Assembly (NCBI RefSeq): GCF_023716925.1 | Contig: NZ_JAMQQG010000001.1 | Location: forward strand, 19,785-83,784 | Direction of reading: 5' to 3' | DNA from: Frankia sp. R82 | GTDB lineage: Bacteria; Actinomycetota; Actinomycetes; Frankiales; Frankiaceae | DNA length: 64,000 nucleotides | Part shown: positions 1 to 8,084 of the stretch, piece by piece | Layout: each line of letters opens with the position of its first letter | How positions within the stretch are numbered: position 1 is the stretch's first letter | The notes under the pieces: model-generated | The model's database searches: none | What the model saw: only the letters and a program-made list of their open reading frames with translations | Told to the model about the DNA's origin: nothing | Program-made: the position numbers and the translations under genes

Positions 1-12
1 GATGGGGCCGGG

Positions 13-810
13 TCAGCCGGCCTGCGGCGCCTCTGCCTTGTTCGGGCCGACCAGCTTGAACACGGCGCCGGTGAGATCCGCGGCGATGCCGATGCGGCCG
101 TAGGGGGTATCCTCCCCCGGCTGGAGCACGGTGCCACCGAGCTCAGCGGCCCGGGCGAGCGTCGCGTCGGTGTCGGCGGCACCGAAGTACACCGACCAGT
201 GCGCCGGGACACCCTCGGGCAGAAAGGCCGAGGCATCCATGATGCCGGCGCGAACGGACTCGCCCTCGCCATAGGTCGCATAGCGGAACTCGGGGGTGTC
301 GCTCACGATGTGAACGTCCCAGTCGAACACCTCCCGGTAGAAGTCGACCGCCGCGGTGAAGTCGCGGGTGAACAGTTCGAACCAGCCGGGCGCGCCGGGC
401 TCGGCGAGCACACCGAAGCCCGCGTGGGTGCCGGGCTGCCACATGCCGATCGCGGCGCCGGTCGGGTCGGTCACCACGGCCATCACGCCGAGCTCGTCGA
501 CTGCCATCGGCGGCACGATGACTCCGCCGCCGTGCTCGGCCGCCGCGGCCACGGTCTTGTCCGCATCGGCCGTGGCCAGATAGATCGACCAGCCATCCGG
601 CACCGGCCCCGACTCCGGCTGCTTCGGCATCAGCCCGCCGACCAGGGCACCGCCGAGCTCGAGGTTGGTGTAGCCGCCGAACTTCTCCACAGCGCCCTGT
701 GCGGACCAGCCGAACAGATCACGGTAGAACGCCTTGGCGCCCTCGGCACCGGACGTCATGAGATCGGCCCAGCAGGGGGCACCGGACGGGATGTTCTCGG
801 CCTTGACCAT
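13..810 (-). CDS. VOC (glyoxalase/bleomycin-resistance fold) family protein, two-domain
   Basis: A 265-residue protein made of two tandem vicinal-oxygen-chelate units, about residues 8-120 and 135-258. Each opens with a pattern of the type PxWxxLxTxDxxxAxxFYxxxFGW, as in PCWADLMTSGAEGAKAFYRD and PGWFELFTRDFTAAVDFYRE. In this family the paired units form a metal-binding or cofactor-free pocket; members include glyoxalase-like and antibiotic-binding proteins, and the substrate cannot be read from sequence. The ATG at 810 is chosen because AGGAG lies 5 bases upstream; the frame stays open further upstream but there it runs through repetitive DNA. It is transcribed divergently from the PrpE-like gene. 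Family is confident, function is not. Confidence 0.85.
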   Translation of the reverse strand: MVKAENIPSGAPCWADLMTSGAEGAKAFYRDLFGWSAQGAVEKFGGYTNLELGGALVGGLMPKQPESGPVPDGWSIYLATADADKTVAAAAEHGGGVIVPPMAVDELGVMAVVTDPTGAAIGMWQPGTHAGFGVLAEPGAPGWFELFTRDFTAAVDFYREVFDWDVHIVSDTPEFRYATYGEGESVRAGIMDASAFLPEGVPAHWSVYFGAADTDATLARAAELGGTVLQPGEDTPYGRIGIAADLTGAVFKLVGPNKAEAPQAG

Positions 811-1116
811 GGTGGCTCCTTCATAGCGCGGTGGGTTCGAGCCCCGGGGTCTCGAACAGCTGGGTCTCGAACAGCTGGGTCTCGAACAGCTGGCTGGGTC
901 TCGAACTGCGGAGGCTGTCACTACCTTGGACCCCGCCACCGACAAAAATTCATCGCTCCCGTGGCACCGACGTTTCCAACCCACCCGGACCACGTACCCG
1001 CCCCCGCGCCGACCAGCGCGAACGCACCTCCCGAAGCACGGCCGCGTGCGGACACGAGCGGATCCGGAGCACCCGAAGCCTCCCCATCCGACGCGGAACG
1101 CGAGAGGATGGCGACC
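811..1116. other. Divergent intergenic region with minisatellite
   Basis: This gap between the divergent VOC and PrpE-like genes must hold both promoters. The only structure I can point to is the 15-bp tandem repeat at 847-907. I see no convincing -35/-10 pair. Confidence 0.5.
847..907. repeat. 15-bp tandem repeat, 3 full copies plus a partial
   Basis: GGGTCTCGAACAGCT is repeated perfectly at 847-861, 862-876 and 877-891, with a degenerate partial copy at 896-907. It lies about 40 bp upstream of the VOC start codon. There are no unique spacers, so it is not CRISPR. Confidence 0.95.
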
Positions 1117-3093
1117 ATGGTCACCGACCAGCAGCGCACCGGCGCCGACCAGCACGACACCGACCAGCACGACACCGACCAGCACGACACCGACCGGCGG
1201 AACACCGGTCAGCGCGGTGCCTACCGGCAGGAGTGGGAGCGGGCCGCGAGCCGTCCGGCGCAGTTCTGGGCGGACGCGGCGCGGGCGGTCACCTGGACCA
1301 GACCGCCGCAGCGCATCCTCGACGACGACCGTCCGCCGTTCTACCGCTGGTTTCCCGACGCCGAGCTCAACACCTGCGCGAACGCGCTGGACCGACAGGT
1401 CGAGGCCGGCCGGGGCGGCGACGTCGCGCTGGTGTACGACTCACCGGTCACCGGGACCATCCGCCGGTACACCTTCGCCGAGCTGACCGACGAGGTGGCC
1501 CGGGCCGCGGGCGCACTCGCGGCGCTCGGCGTCGGCCGAGGCGACCGAGTGATCATCTACCTGCCGATGATCCCGGCCGCGGTGATCAGCATGCTCGCGT
1601 GCGCCCGGCTCGGCGCTGTGCACTCGGTGGTGTTCGGTGGATTCGCCGCCACCGAACTCGCCGCCCGGATGGACGACGCCCGCGCCACGGTCGTCGTCAG
1701 TGCCTCATGCGGCATCGAACCGTCCCGGATCGTGGCGTACAAGCCGATGCTCGACGAGGCGATCGCGCTCGCCGCCCATCCGCCCAGGCACACCCTGATC
1801 GTCCAGCGTGACCAGCAGCCCGCGACGCTGACTCCCGGCCGCGACCACGACTGGGACGCGGCCCTCGCCGCCGCCACCCCACATCCACCGGTACCGGTCG
1901 CCGCCACCGATCCGCTGTACATCCTGTACACGTCCGGCACGACCGGACGGCCCAAGGGCATCGTCCGCGACAACGGTGGCCATGCCGTCGCGATGACCTG
2001 GTCGATGGGCAACGTCTACGGCATCCGCGCCGGGGACGTCATGTGGGCGGCCTCCGACGTCGGCTGGGCCGTCGGCCACTCCTACACCGTCTACGCTCCG
2101 CTGCTCGCCGGGGCGGCGACGGTGCTGTACGAGGGCAAGCCGGTGGGCACGCCGGACGCCGGCGCGTTCTGGCGGGTCGTGGCCGATCACGGGGTGAACG
2201 TGCTGTTCACCGCGCCGACCGCGATCCGCGCCATCCGCCGCGAGGACCCCGCCGGTGATCTACCGGGCCGGTACGACCTGTCGTCGCTGCGCGCCCTGTT
2301 CCTCGCCGGCGAACGCCTCGACCCGGCCACCTACGACTGGGCGTCCACCACCCTCGGCATCCCGGTCATCGACAACTACTGGCAGACCGAGACCGGCTGG
2401 CCCATCGCCTCGTCACCGCTCGGCCTGGAGCCGCTGCCCGTGCGGGCGGGCTCGCCGTCGGTGCCGATGCCCGGCTATGACGTGCAGGTGCTCGACGCCG
2501 CCGGCCAGCCCGTCCCCGCCGGTGTGGAGGGGGCCCTCTGCCTGCGCCTGCCGCTACCACCCGGCACCCTGCCGACCCTCTGGGGCGACGACGAGCGGTA
2601 TGTCGCGTCCTACCTGAGCGCCCATGACGGCTTCTACCTCACCGGCGACGGGGGCTACCGCGACGACGACGGCTACCTGTTCGTCCTCGGTCGCACCGAT
2701 GACGTGATCAACGTGGCCGGGCATCGACTCTCCACCGGTTCGATGGAGGCGGTGCTCGCCGAGCATCCCGCCGTGGCCGAATGCGCCGTCGTCGGCGTCG
2801 CCGACCCGCTCAAGGGCCAGGTGCCGCGCGGACTGGTCGTCGTCAAGTCCGGCGTGGAGATCACTCCCGACGTTCTTGCCGCCGAGCTCGTGGCCCGGGT
2901 GCGCGAGAGGATCGGCCCGGTCGCCGTGTTCCGGCGGGTCGACGTGGTCGCGGCGCTGCCCAAGACCCGTTCCGGCAAGATCCTGCGCCGCACGATGCGC
3001 GAGATCGCCGATGGCCGCACCCCCGCCGTCCCACCGACCATCGAGGACCCTACCGTCCTGGATGCCCTTCGCCCCGTTCTCCGCTGCGACTGA
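1117..3093 (+). CDS. prpE: Acyl-CoA synthetase, propionyl-CoA synthetase (PrpE) type
   Basis: An AMP-forming acyl-CoA synthetase of 658 residues that would activate propionate or a similar short acid to its CoA thioester through an acyl-adenylate. The core AMP-binding motif LYTSGTTGRPKG lies near residue 272 and is followed by VRDNGGHAVA, a stretch typical of PrpE. SCGIEPSRIVAYKP and DNYWQTETGWPI also match that branch. The C-terminal catalytic lysine sits in SGKILRRTM near residue 620. The ATG at 1117 is preferred because GAGAGG lies 9 bases upstream; the in-frame ATG at 1108 directly abuts that site. The N-terminus carries a repeated DQHDT pentapeptide unlike the rest of the family. PrpE rather than AcsA is likely but substrate is inferred. 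Confidence 0.85.
   Translation: MVTDQQRTGADQHDTDQHDTDQHDTDRRNTGQRGAYRQEWERAASRPAQFWADAARAVTWTRPPQRILDDDRPPFYRWFPDAELNTCANALDRQVEAGRGGDVALVYDSPVTGTIRRYTFAELTDEVARAAGALAALGVGRGDRVIIYLPMIPAAVISMLACARLGAVHSVVFGGFAATELAARMDDARATVVVSASCGIEPSRIVAYKPMLDEAIALAAHPPRHTLIVQRDQQPATLTPGRDHDWDAALAAATPHPPVPVAATDPLYILYTSGTTGRPKGIVRDNGGHAVAMTWSMGNVYGIRAGDVMWAASDVGWAVGHSYTVYAPLLAGAATVLYEGKPVGTPDAGAFWRVVADHGVNVLFTAPTAIRAIRREDPAGDLPGRYDLSSLRALFLAGERLDPATYDWASTTLGIPVIDNYWQTETGWPIASSPLGLEPLPVRAGSPSVPMPGYDVQVLDAAGQPVPAGVEGALCLRLPLPPGTLPTLWGDDERYVASYLSAHDGFYLTGDGGYRDDDGYLFVLGRTDDVINVAGHRLSTGSMEAVLAEHPAVAECAVVGVADPLKGQVPRGLVVVKSGVEITPDVLAAELVARVRERIGPVAVFRRVDVVAALPKTRSGKILRRTMREIADGRTPAVPPTIEDPTVLDALRPVLRCD
1147..1206. 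repeat. 15-bp tandem repeat inside the prpE-like N-terminus
   Basis: GACCAGCACGACACC occurs perfectly at 1147-1161, 1162-1176 and 1177-1191, with a degenerate fourth unit to 1206. It is in frame and encodes repeated DQHDT, so copy-number change would alter length without breaking the gene. Confidence 0.95.
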
Positions 3094-3107
3094 CACCCGT
3101 TCCTGCG

Positions 3108-3497
3108 CTACTGGTGGCTGGTGCTGGTGGGTCGCACCAGGTAGACGACCCGGTGTTCGGCATCGGCCGGTGGTCCGTCCAGCGTCAGGGCATAACGGTC
3201 GGCCAGGGTCAGGAAGAACGCGCCGGTCGGGTCCGGATCGATCCGTTCCACCACCCCACGGACCTCGAGATACCGGTAGGGCTGGTCCGGGTCGTTGATC
3301 GAGACGGCGACCTGGGGATTCGTCGTGACGTTGCGGTACTTGTGCCGGACGGTGGTGTTCGTGAAGTACAGGAACTCGCCGTCCCAGGAGAACCACATGG
3401 GGTTCACCTGGGGCAGCCCGTCCGGCCGGATCGTCGCCAGATGCGCGAACAAGGGCCGTTCCAGCAGATCACGGTGACTTTCGGGAACCACACTCAT
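3108..3497 (-). CDS. PPOX-class pyridoxamine 5'-phosphate oxidase-like / F420-binding protein
   Basis: A 129-residue split-barrel flavin/F420-binding protein. The N-terminal run FAHLATIRPDGLPQVNPMWF, followed by KYRNVTTNPQVAVSI and RYLEVRGVVERI, is the signature of the short actinobacterial PPOX-class F420-dependent oxidoreductase group. These proteins usually bind F420 or FMN and reduce or sequester small substrates; the actual substrate is unknown. The ATG at 3497 starts the protein at the conserved first helix (ESHRDLLERPLFAHL); no strong SD is visible and the frame extends about 18 codons upstream. It is convergent with the PrpE-like gene, 14 bases from its stop. Confidence 0.85.
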   Translation of the reverse strand: MSVVPESHRDLLERPLFAHLATIRPDGLPQVNPMWFSWDGEFLYFTNTTVRHKYRNVTTNPQVAVSINDPDQPYRYLEVRGVVERIDPDPTGAFFLTLADRYALTLDGPPADAEHRVVYLVRPTSTSHQ

Positions 3498-3655
3498 GCG
3501 CCACGTCAACACCACCGGCCGCGATCGTCTTCCCCGCCCCCGTCCCGGCATGCCGCGCCATGGCTGCGGGGCCGGCGGGCACGCGGCGGCGAGGGCCGGA
3601 CCCTGGATCAGTGACGGGCCGGACCAGTGGCGGAGCCGGCCAGTTGCCGGCCGGA

Positions 3656-5071
3656 TCAGTGGTGGAACGAGGCGGCGTCCGCGGGTGTGGCGGGGGGAAG
3701 GCGGCGGCCACCGGCGCCGGCGGAGCCGAGCCGGTCGATGGTTCGGCGAAGGTCGGTGAGGAGCAGTTCGGCGAGGTCATGGCTGAATTCGTGGCGCACG
3801 ACGATGCGCAGCACGGCGAGGTCGGTCAGCTCCGGCGGGAAGTGGTAGGCGGGTACCAGCCAGCCGCGGGTGCGCAGCAGCTCGGAGACGTCGAAGACGG
3901 TGTAGTCGGTGATGTCGTCACGCAGCCGGAAGGCGAAGGCCGGGATGCCGCTGCCGTCGGAGACCAGTTCGAACGGACCGAGTTCGGCGATCTGGTCGGC
4001 GAGCCAGCGGGCGGTGTCCCGGCAGCCCTGCGCCACCCGCCGGTACCCGGCGAAGCCAAGTTGGAGCAGCGTGTAGTACTGCGCGATGACCTGCGCGCCG
4101 GGCCGGGAGAAGTTGAGCGCGAACGTCGGCATCGACCCGCCGAGGTAGTCGACCTCGAAGACGAGCTCGTCCGGCAGGTGCGCCCGGTCGCGCCACAGCA
4201 CCCAGCCGACGCCGGGGTAGACCAGCCCGTACTTGTGTCCCGAGGTGTTGATCGACACCACCCGGTCGAGGCGGAAGTCCCAGCGCAGGTCGGGGTCGCA
4301 GAACGGGGCGATGAACCCGCCGGATGCGGCATCCACGTGCACGGGGATGTCCGGGCCGCCGTCGGCCGCGGCCAGCCGGTCGAGTGCGGCGGCGATCTCG
4401 GCGACCGGCTCGTAGCTGCCGTCGAACGTCGACCCGAGGATCGCGACCACGCCGATCGTGTTCTCGTCGCAGCGCTTCACCGCCTCGTCGGCGGTCAGAT
4501 GGGTGCGGCCCGGGCCCACCGGCACCAGCCGCGGCTCGACGTCCCAGTACCGGGCGAACTTCTCCCAGCACACCTGGACGTTCGCCCCCATCACGATGTT
4601 CGGCCGGTCAGCCGCGGCGCCGGCGCCGTTGCGGGCCGCCCGCCAGCGGCGCAGCATCGCCAGGCCGGCGAGCATGCACGCCTCGGACGACCCGGTCGTC
4701 GAGCAGCCGACGGCGTGTGCGGCATCCGGGGCATGCCACAGATCGGCGAGGATGTTCACGCAGCGCCCCTCGAGCTCGGCGGTCTGCGGATACTCGTCCT
4801 TGTCGATCATGTTCTTCGGCGCGCACTCGGCCATCAGCCGGTCGGCCAGCGGATCCATCCAGGTGGTGACGAACGTGGCCATGTTCAGGCGCGCGTTGCC
4901 ATCGAGCATCAGCTCGTCGTGCACCAGCTGGTAGGCCGTCTCCGGCGCCATCGACTCGGCCGGCAGCCGAAACCGCGGCACACTCGTGTCACCCCCCGGC
5001 CGGACCAGCCGCGGTCGCACCTCGACCGACTCTTTCGCCCGCTCCCCGTCCGCCTGCCGATGTAGCGCCAT
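3656..5071 (-). CDS. gadB: Glutamate decarboxylase
   Basis: A PLP-dependent decarboxylase of 471 residues, the usual length for bacterial GAD, converting glutamate to GABA and CO2 in the cytoplasm, classically with acid tolerance. Diagnostic stretches are GCSTTGSSEACMLAGLAM, HVDAASGGF (cofactor-contacting Asp) and SINTSGHKYGL, whose lysine near residue 280 would form the Schiff base with PLP. The C-terminal RIVVRHEFSHDLAELLL is also family-typical. A G-rich stretch (AAGGGG) lies about 10 bases before the ATG. No GABA antiporter is next to it, so its link to acid resistance here is only an inference. The gene follows the PPOX gene by 158 bases on the same strand. Confidence 0.95.
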   Translation of the reverse strand: MALHRQADGERAKESVEVRPRLVRPGGDTSVPRFRLPAESMAPETAYQLVHDELMLDGNARLNMATFVTTWMDPLADRLMAECAPKNMIDKDEYPQTAELEGRCVNILADLWHAPDAAHAVGCSTTGSSEACMLAGLAMLRRWRAARNGAGAAADRPNIVMGANVQVCWEKFARYWDVEPRLVPVGPGRTHLTADEAVKRCDENTIGVVAILGSTFDGSYEPVAEIAAALDRLAAADGGPDIPVHVDAASGGFIAPFCDPDLRWDFRLDRVVSINTSGHKYGLVYPGVGWVLWRDRAHLPDELVFEVDYLGGSMPTFALNFSRPGAQVIAQYYTLLQLGFAGYRRVAQGCRDTARWLADQIAELGPFELVSDGSGIPAFAFRLRDDITDYTVFDVSELLRTRGWLVPAYHFPPELTDLAVLRIVVRHEFSHDLAELLLTDLRRTIDRLGSAGAGGRRLPPATPADAASFHH

Positions 5072-5133
5072 GTCCGGTTACCCCTTTGCACTCGTTACTG
5101 AAGGTCAAGGTCAGACGGCAGACGATCGGTGCT

Positions 5134-7371
5134 TCAGGCCATGGCTCCCGGACGTCGCAGCGTCTGCTCAACCCGCTCCTGCTGATGTGGCAGCAGAGCG
5201 GGTTCCCGGGCGTCGAGCGAGCGCCGTAGCAGCGCGTCGGCCTGCGAATCCCGGCCGTGGGCCCGCTCCACCCCACTCGCGCGCCAGAGCACCTCCCCGC
5301 TGTTCGGCTCCGCGTCCAGCGCAGCGGCTGCCTCCCGGCCGGCTTCCTCCAAGCGGCCCAGTCGAGCCAGGACGAGAGCACGGGCCGCCCGCAGCAGCGC
5401 GGTACGGGCCAGGTCTGGAGACAGCCGGGCCAATCGTTCGAGATCCTCCAAAGCGGCGGCGTCGTCACCGAGCTCCGCGCGCAGCCGGCCCCGTCCGGCC
5501 AGCGCCGCGACCGCCCCGGGCGCTATTCCGAGAGCGGTCGAGTAGATCGCGGTGGCCGCCCACGGTTGTCCGCTGTACCACAGGGCCCGAGCGAGATCGG
5601 CCTGGACGTTCACGTCGCCGGGGAGCCGCAGGGAAGCGGCCTGGAGATCCTCGATCGCCCGTCCATACCAGCCGGCCTGCAGCAGCAGCCGCCCGACGGC
5701 AGCCAGCGTCCGACCCGAGGCCTCGGCATCGGGCAGGGCTTCGTAGAGACCGGCCGCTTCACGATAGCCCCCGCGGGCCGCCTCCAGCTGTTCATGAGCC
5801 TCGTCGATCTGCGCCCGCAGTTCGACCGTCCGGGCGAGCGTACGGACCCGTCGAAACGCCTCAGCGAACTCTGACGTGCCAACAGCACCGGTCTGAATGA
5901 CGACCGGATCGCCGAGACCGGGATCCGCCGACCCCTGGCGCAACGCCTCCGCGGCAAGCTCACCTGCTGCGGTCAGGTCGCCGTCGGCGAAATGGAGCAG
6001 CGCCGCGTTCAGCAGGTCATCGGCATCGGTCTCGGGGGCCGAGCCGCCCGCGCGAAGGCACTGCGGGAACGCCGCCTGAAGTGCCGGGACAAGGCGATCG
6101 TCAAACAGTTCGAAGCGGCGGGCACCGGAACGCTGTTCGCTGGCCAGGACGTACCGACCGGTGAGATCGTCGAGCACCGCGTTCGGCATACCGGCGGTGG
6201 ACGCGATGCCCTCGTCGACGCTGCCCCGCCGGCCCCGCTCGGTGATGAAGGTACGAGTCAGCCAGGTGCGCACGAATGCGTCGTCGAGATTGTGCGCCTG
6301 GGCGACCGCCAGCAGCGCCGAGGTCAGGTAGCCACCCAGAGCTGCGTCCACGCCACCCGACGAGCCCAGGTCCGCAAGCGTGACCGAACCGTCCTCCACA
6401 TCTGCGGGCACAGGTACGTCCCTCGACGCATCCGCGGACGCAAGACCGCGAATCGCCGCGGCCAACAGGACCAGAAAGACCGGCTGTACCCGGTCGGCCA
6501 CCAGAATCGATTCGGCCCCGGTGGCATCGATGACCCGACTGGTGCGTAGATCCTCGACACACGCCTCGACGACGCCCGGGCCCAGCCGGCGACCGCGGGC
6601 CCGCAGTGACTCGGCCAGAGCCATGCCCGCCGTTGGCAGGTCGAACGGCTCCACGGGCACCCGGGTTACCGGCAAACCGTTCGTGATGCGGCGCTCGAAC
6701 CGGGCGAGCGCACCCAGCGCGTCGCTGCGCACCACCAGAAGCAGATTGAGCTGGGGTAGACCGGCCATGACCGCCGCTAGTACCTGTATGCATTGTTCGC
6801 GGTTCGCCTCCAGCCGCGGCGTGTCCGCCCGGAACAGATCGTCGAAATCGTCGATCGCGGCCAGAATCGGTCGACTCGCCCTGCGATGGTCCCCAGCTGT
6901 GCCGATCGTGGCGCCTCGCCCGCCACCGGTTTCCGACTCGGTGACACGGCGTAGCACGTCCAGCAGTGGGGACGATGGCTCGTCCGCCGACCAGGAGCGC
7001 AGCAGTGCGACCAGGAAGGGATTCGCGACATCAATCGAACCGTGCGCCGCGGCGGGGCTCGTGCCATCCGGTCCGGAATCAGCGGGCGGGGCCGTGCTTC
7101 CCGCGGATTCGCCCGGCTGGTCGAAATATCCGACGGGAAGAACGTTGGCTTCGACGGAGGCGAGGTTCGGCAGGATACCGGCCCGTAGCAGGGAGGACTT
7201 GCCAACCCCGGCCGATCCGTGCAGGACCACAAGCCGGCAGCGCAGCCAGAGTGCCAGCACCTCATGGGTGGCCGCATCCCGACCGAAGAACACGCCGGCA
7301 TCCCGTTCGAGGAGCGGGCCCAGTCCCGTACCGGGACCGGTATCCGCGCGGACCGACCGCAGGGAAACCAT
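5134..7371 (-). CDS. STAND-class (nSTAND1-like) ATPase with C-terminal TPR-like repeats
   Basis: A 745-residue signalling ATPase. FFGRDAATHEVLALW followed by the P-loop HGSAGVGKSS (residues 51-60) and SLLRAGILPNL is the pattern of the novel STAND domain commonly found ahead of WD40 or TPR arrays. Walker B is ILAAIDDFDDLF (residues 169-180). The middle part is a winged-helix-like region, and the C-terminal third is Ala/Leu-rich with TPR-like units (DLARALWYSGQPWAATAIYS). STAND proteins act as ligand-gated scaffolds; no effector domain is visible here. ATG at 7371 is preferred, with AGGTG 8 bases upstream; an in-frame GTG lies at 7380. It is divergent from the short FxsT-like gene, sharing a 713-bp control region. 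Confidence 0.8.
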   Translation of the reverse strand: MVSLRSVRADTGPGTGLGPLLERDAGVFFGRDAATHEVLALWLRCRLVVLHGSAGVGKSSLLRAGILPNLASVEANVLPVGYFDQPGESAGSTAPPADSGPDGTSPAAAHGSIDVANPFLVALLRSWSADEPSSPLLDVLRRVTESETGGGRGATIGTAGDHRRASRPILAAIDDFDDLFRADTPRLEANREQCIQVLAAVMAGLPQLNLLLVVRSDALGALARFERRITNGLPVTRVPVEPFDLPTAGMALAESLRARGRRLGPGVVEACVEDLRTSRVIDATGAESILVADRVQPVFLVLLAAAIRGLASADASRDVPVPADVEDGSVTLADLGSSGGVDAALGGYLTSALLAVAQAHNLDDAFVRTWLTRTFITERGRRGSVDEGIASTAGMPNAVLDDLTGRYVLASEQRSGARRFELFDDRLVPALQAAFPQCLRAGGSAPETDADDLLNAALLHFADGDLTAAGELAAEALRQGSADPGLGDPVVIQTGAVGTSEFAEAFRRVRTLARTVELRAQIDEAHEQLEAARGGYREAAGLYEALPDAEASGRTLAAVGRLLLQAGWYGRAIEDLQAASLRLPGDVNVQADLARALWYSGQPWAATAIYSTALGIAPGAVAALAGRGRLRAELGDDAAALEDLERLARLSPDLARTALLRAARALVLARLGRLEEAGREAAAALDAEPNSGEVLWRASGVERAHGRDSQADALLRRSLDAREPALLPHQQERVEQTLRRPGAMA

Positions 7372-7768
7372 CACGCGCACACCTGATCACCACGTTCGCG
7401 TGGCCGGTATCCAGCAGGGAAGGGCGCATCCGCACCCAACTGGAAGGCTCTGTTCACGATGATCGACATCAACCCGAATTTCGCCATGACAGCCACCCAA
7501 AATTCTCCGGAAATGGCCAGCGTGCGACCGCCCAGGCGGGACGAGCTACACACCAGTAAACAACGTGACGCAAATCCCCCTTGATATTTCTCGACCAACG
7601 CCCCACGCAGGATATCGGACGTGCACCGCAACAGGCCAGGAGCAGCCGAAGGAGCAGGAGCAGCCGATGCACCGACGGGCGGCCAGCGGCAGCGACGACA
7701 AGGATGGGACAACCTCGTTGCCCTGCACGCGACCGGGGAAGCTTGTACGGTTTTCGGTACACCCGGAC

Positions 7769-7798
7769 GGACATCGTCCACACACGCGGACGATGTCC
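7769..7798. repeat. Perfect 11-bp inverted repeat, 8-nt spacer
   Basis: GGACATCGTCC at 7769-7779 pairs exactly with GGACGATGTCC at 7788-7798. No T-tract follows on either strand, so an operator or RNA structure is more likely than a simple intrinsic terminator. Confidence 0.9.
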
Positions 7799-7946
7799 AC
7801 AAGATGTCGGCGAGGACGGATGAGGCCCTGGTCCGAGGCACAGCCAGAGCAGCTGTACCCGATGCCCGCTTGACCTACAGGAGCGGAGTCGGTGAGGTAG
7901 CTCAAAAGCAAACAGCCGGGACGACGTCCTGGCAGGTTGAGGACAC

Positions 7947-7970
7947 GAGGGAAGCAGCGAAGCTTCCCTC
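7947..7970. repeat. Perfect 9-bp inverted repeat, 6-nt loop
   Basis: GAGGGAAGC at 7947-7955 pairs with GCTTCCCTC at 7962-7970 around the loop AGCGAA. Spacing suits a stable RNA hairpin in the leader of the downstream plus-strand gene. Confidence 0.9.
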
Positions 7971-7980
7971 CACCCACAAT

Positions 7981-8004
7981 GGGGTGTAGTATAATGCACA
8001 CCCC
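7981..8004 (+). promoter_or_regulatory. Perfect 7-bp inverted repeat enclosing a TATAAT hexamer
   Basis: GGGGTGT (7981-7987) pairs with ACACCCC (7998-8004). Between the arms is TATAAT at 7990-7995, a consensus -10 hexamer on the plus strand, about 90 bp ahead of the FxsT-like start. No good -35 is visible at 16-19 bp spacing. The same bases also look like an SD (GGGGTG) ahead of ATG 7994, so promoter and ribosome-site readings compete. Confidence 0.45.
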
Positions 8005-8083
8005 GCAGGCGGCAACGTTGATGACCGACGGCGCACCGCGAGGCAGCACGCTGCCGTGGTGGGTCGAGATTGCGGGGGTATAG
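7994..8083 (+). CDS. Possible 29-residue leader peptide ahead of the FxsT-like gene
   Basis: ATG at 7994 opens a 29-codon frame ending in TAG one base before the GTG start of the FxsT-like gene. GGGGTG lies 7 bases upstream of the ATG. The peptide ends LPWWVEIAGV and has no family I recognise. The near-abutting stop suggests translational coupling. A frame this short could arise by chance, and an alternative ATG lies at 8021 in the same frame. Confidence 0.3.
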   Translation: MHTPQAATLMTDGAPRGSTLPWWVEIAGV

Positions 8084-8084
8084 A

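Larger units (their letters stand above)
7372..8084. other. Divergent control region with three perfect hairpins
   Basis: This 713-bp gap separates the divergent STAND ATPase and the short FxsT-like gene. It contains three perfect inverted repeats (7769-7798, 7947-7970, 7981-8004) and a short ORF running into the FxsT-like start. The longer open frames here have low-complexity, unfamily-like translations, and I do not call them as genes. Confidence 0.6.

Noticed and set aside
847..907. CRISPR array
   Set aside because: This and the other tandem repeats have no unique spacers, and no cas genes are in the window.
199..1116. A very long open frame continuing upstream of the PrpE-like start
   Set aside because: It runs antisense through the whole VOC gene and a minisatellite; the SD at 1102-1107 and family alignment place the true start at 1117.
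3560..5065. 501-codon open frame opposite the glutamate decarboxylase
   Set aside because: Antisense shadow of a clearly recognisable gene; the translation is Arg/His/Glu-rich with no family pattern.
7990..7995. Confident promoter call for the TATAAT hexamer
   Set aside because: No acceptable -35 lies 16-19 bp upstream and the bases also fit a ribosome site for ATG 7994, so it is listed only as a possible element.
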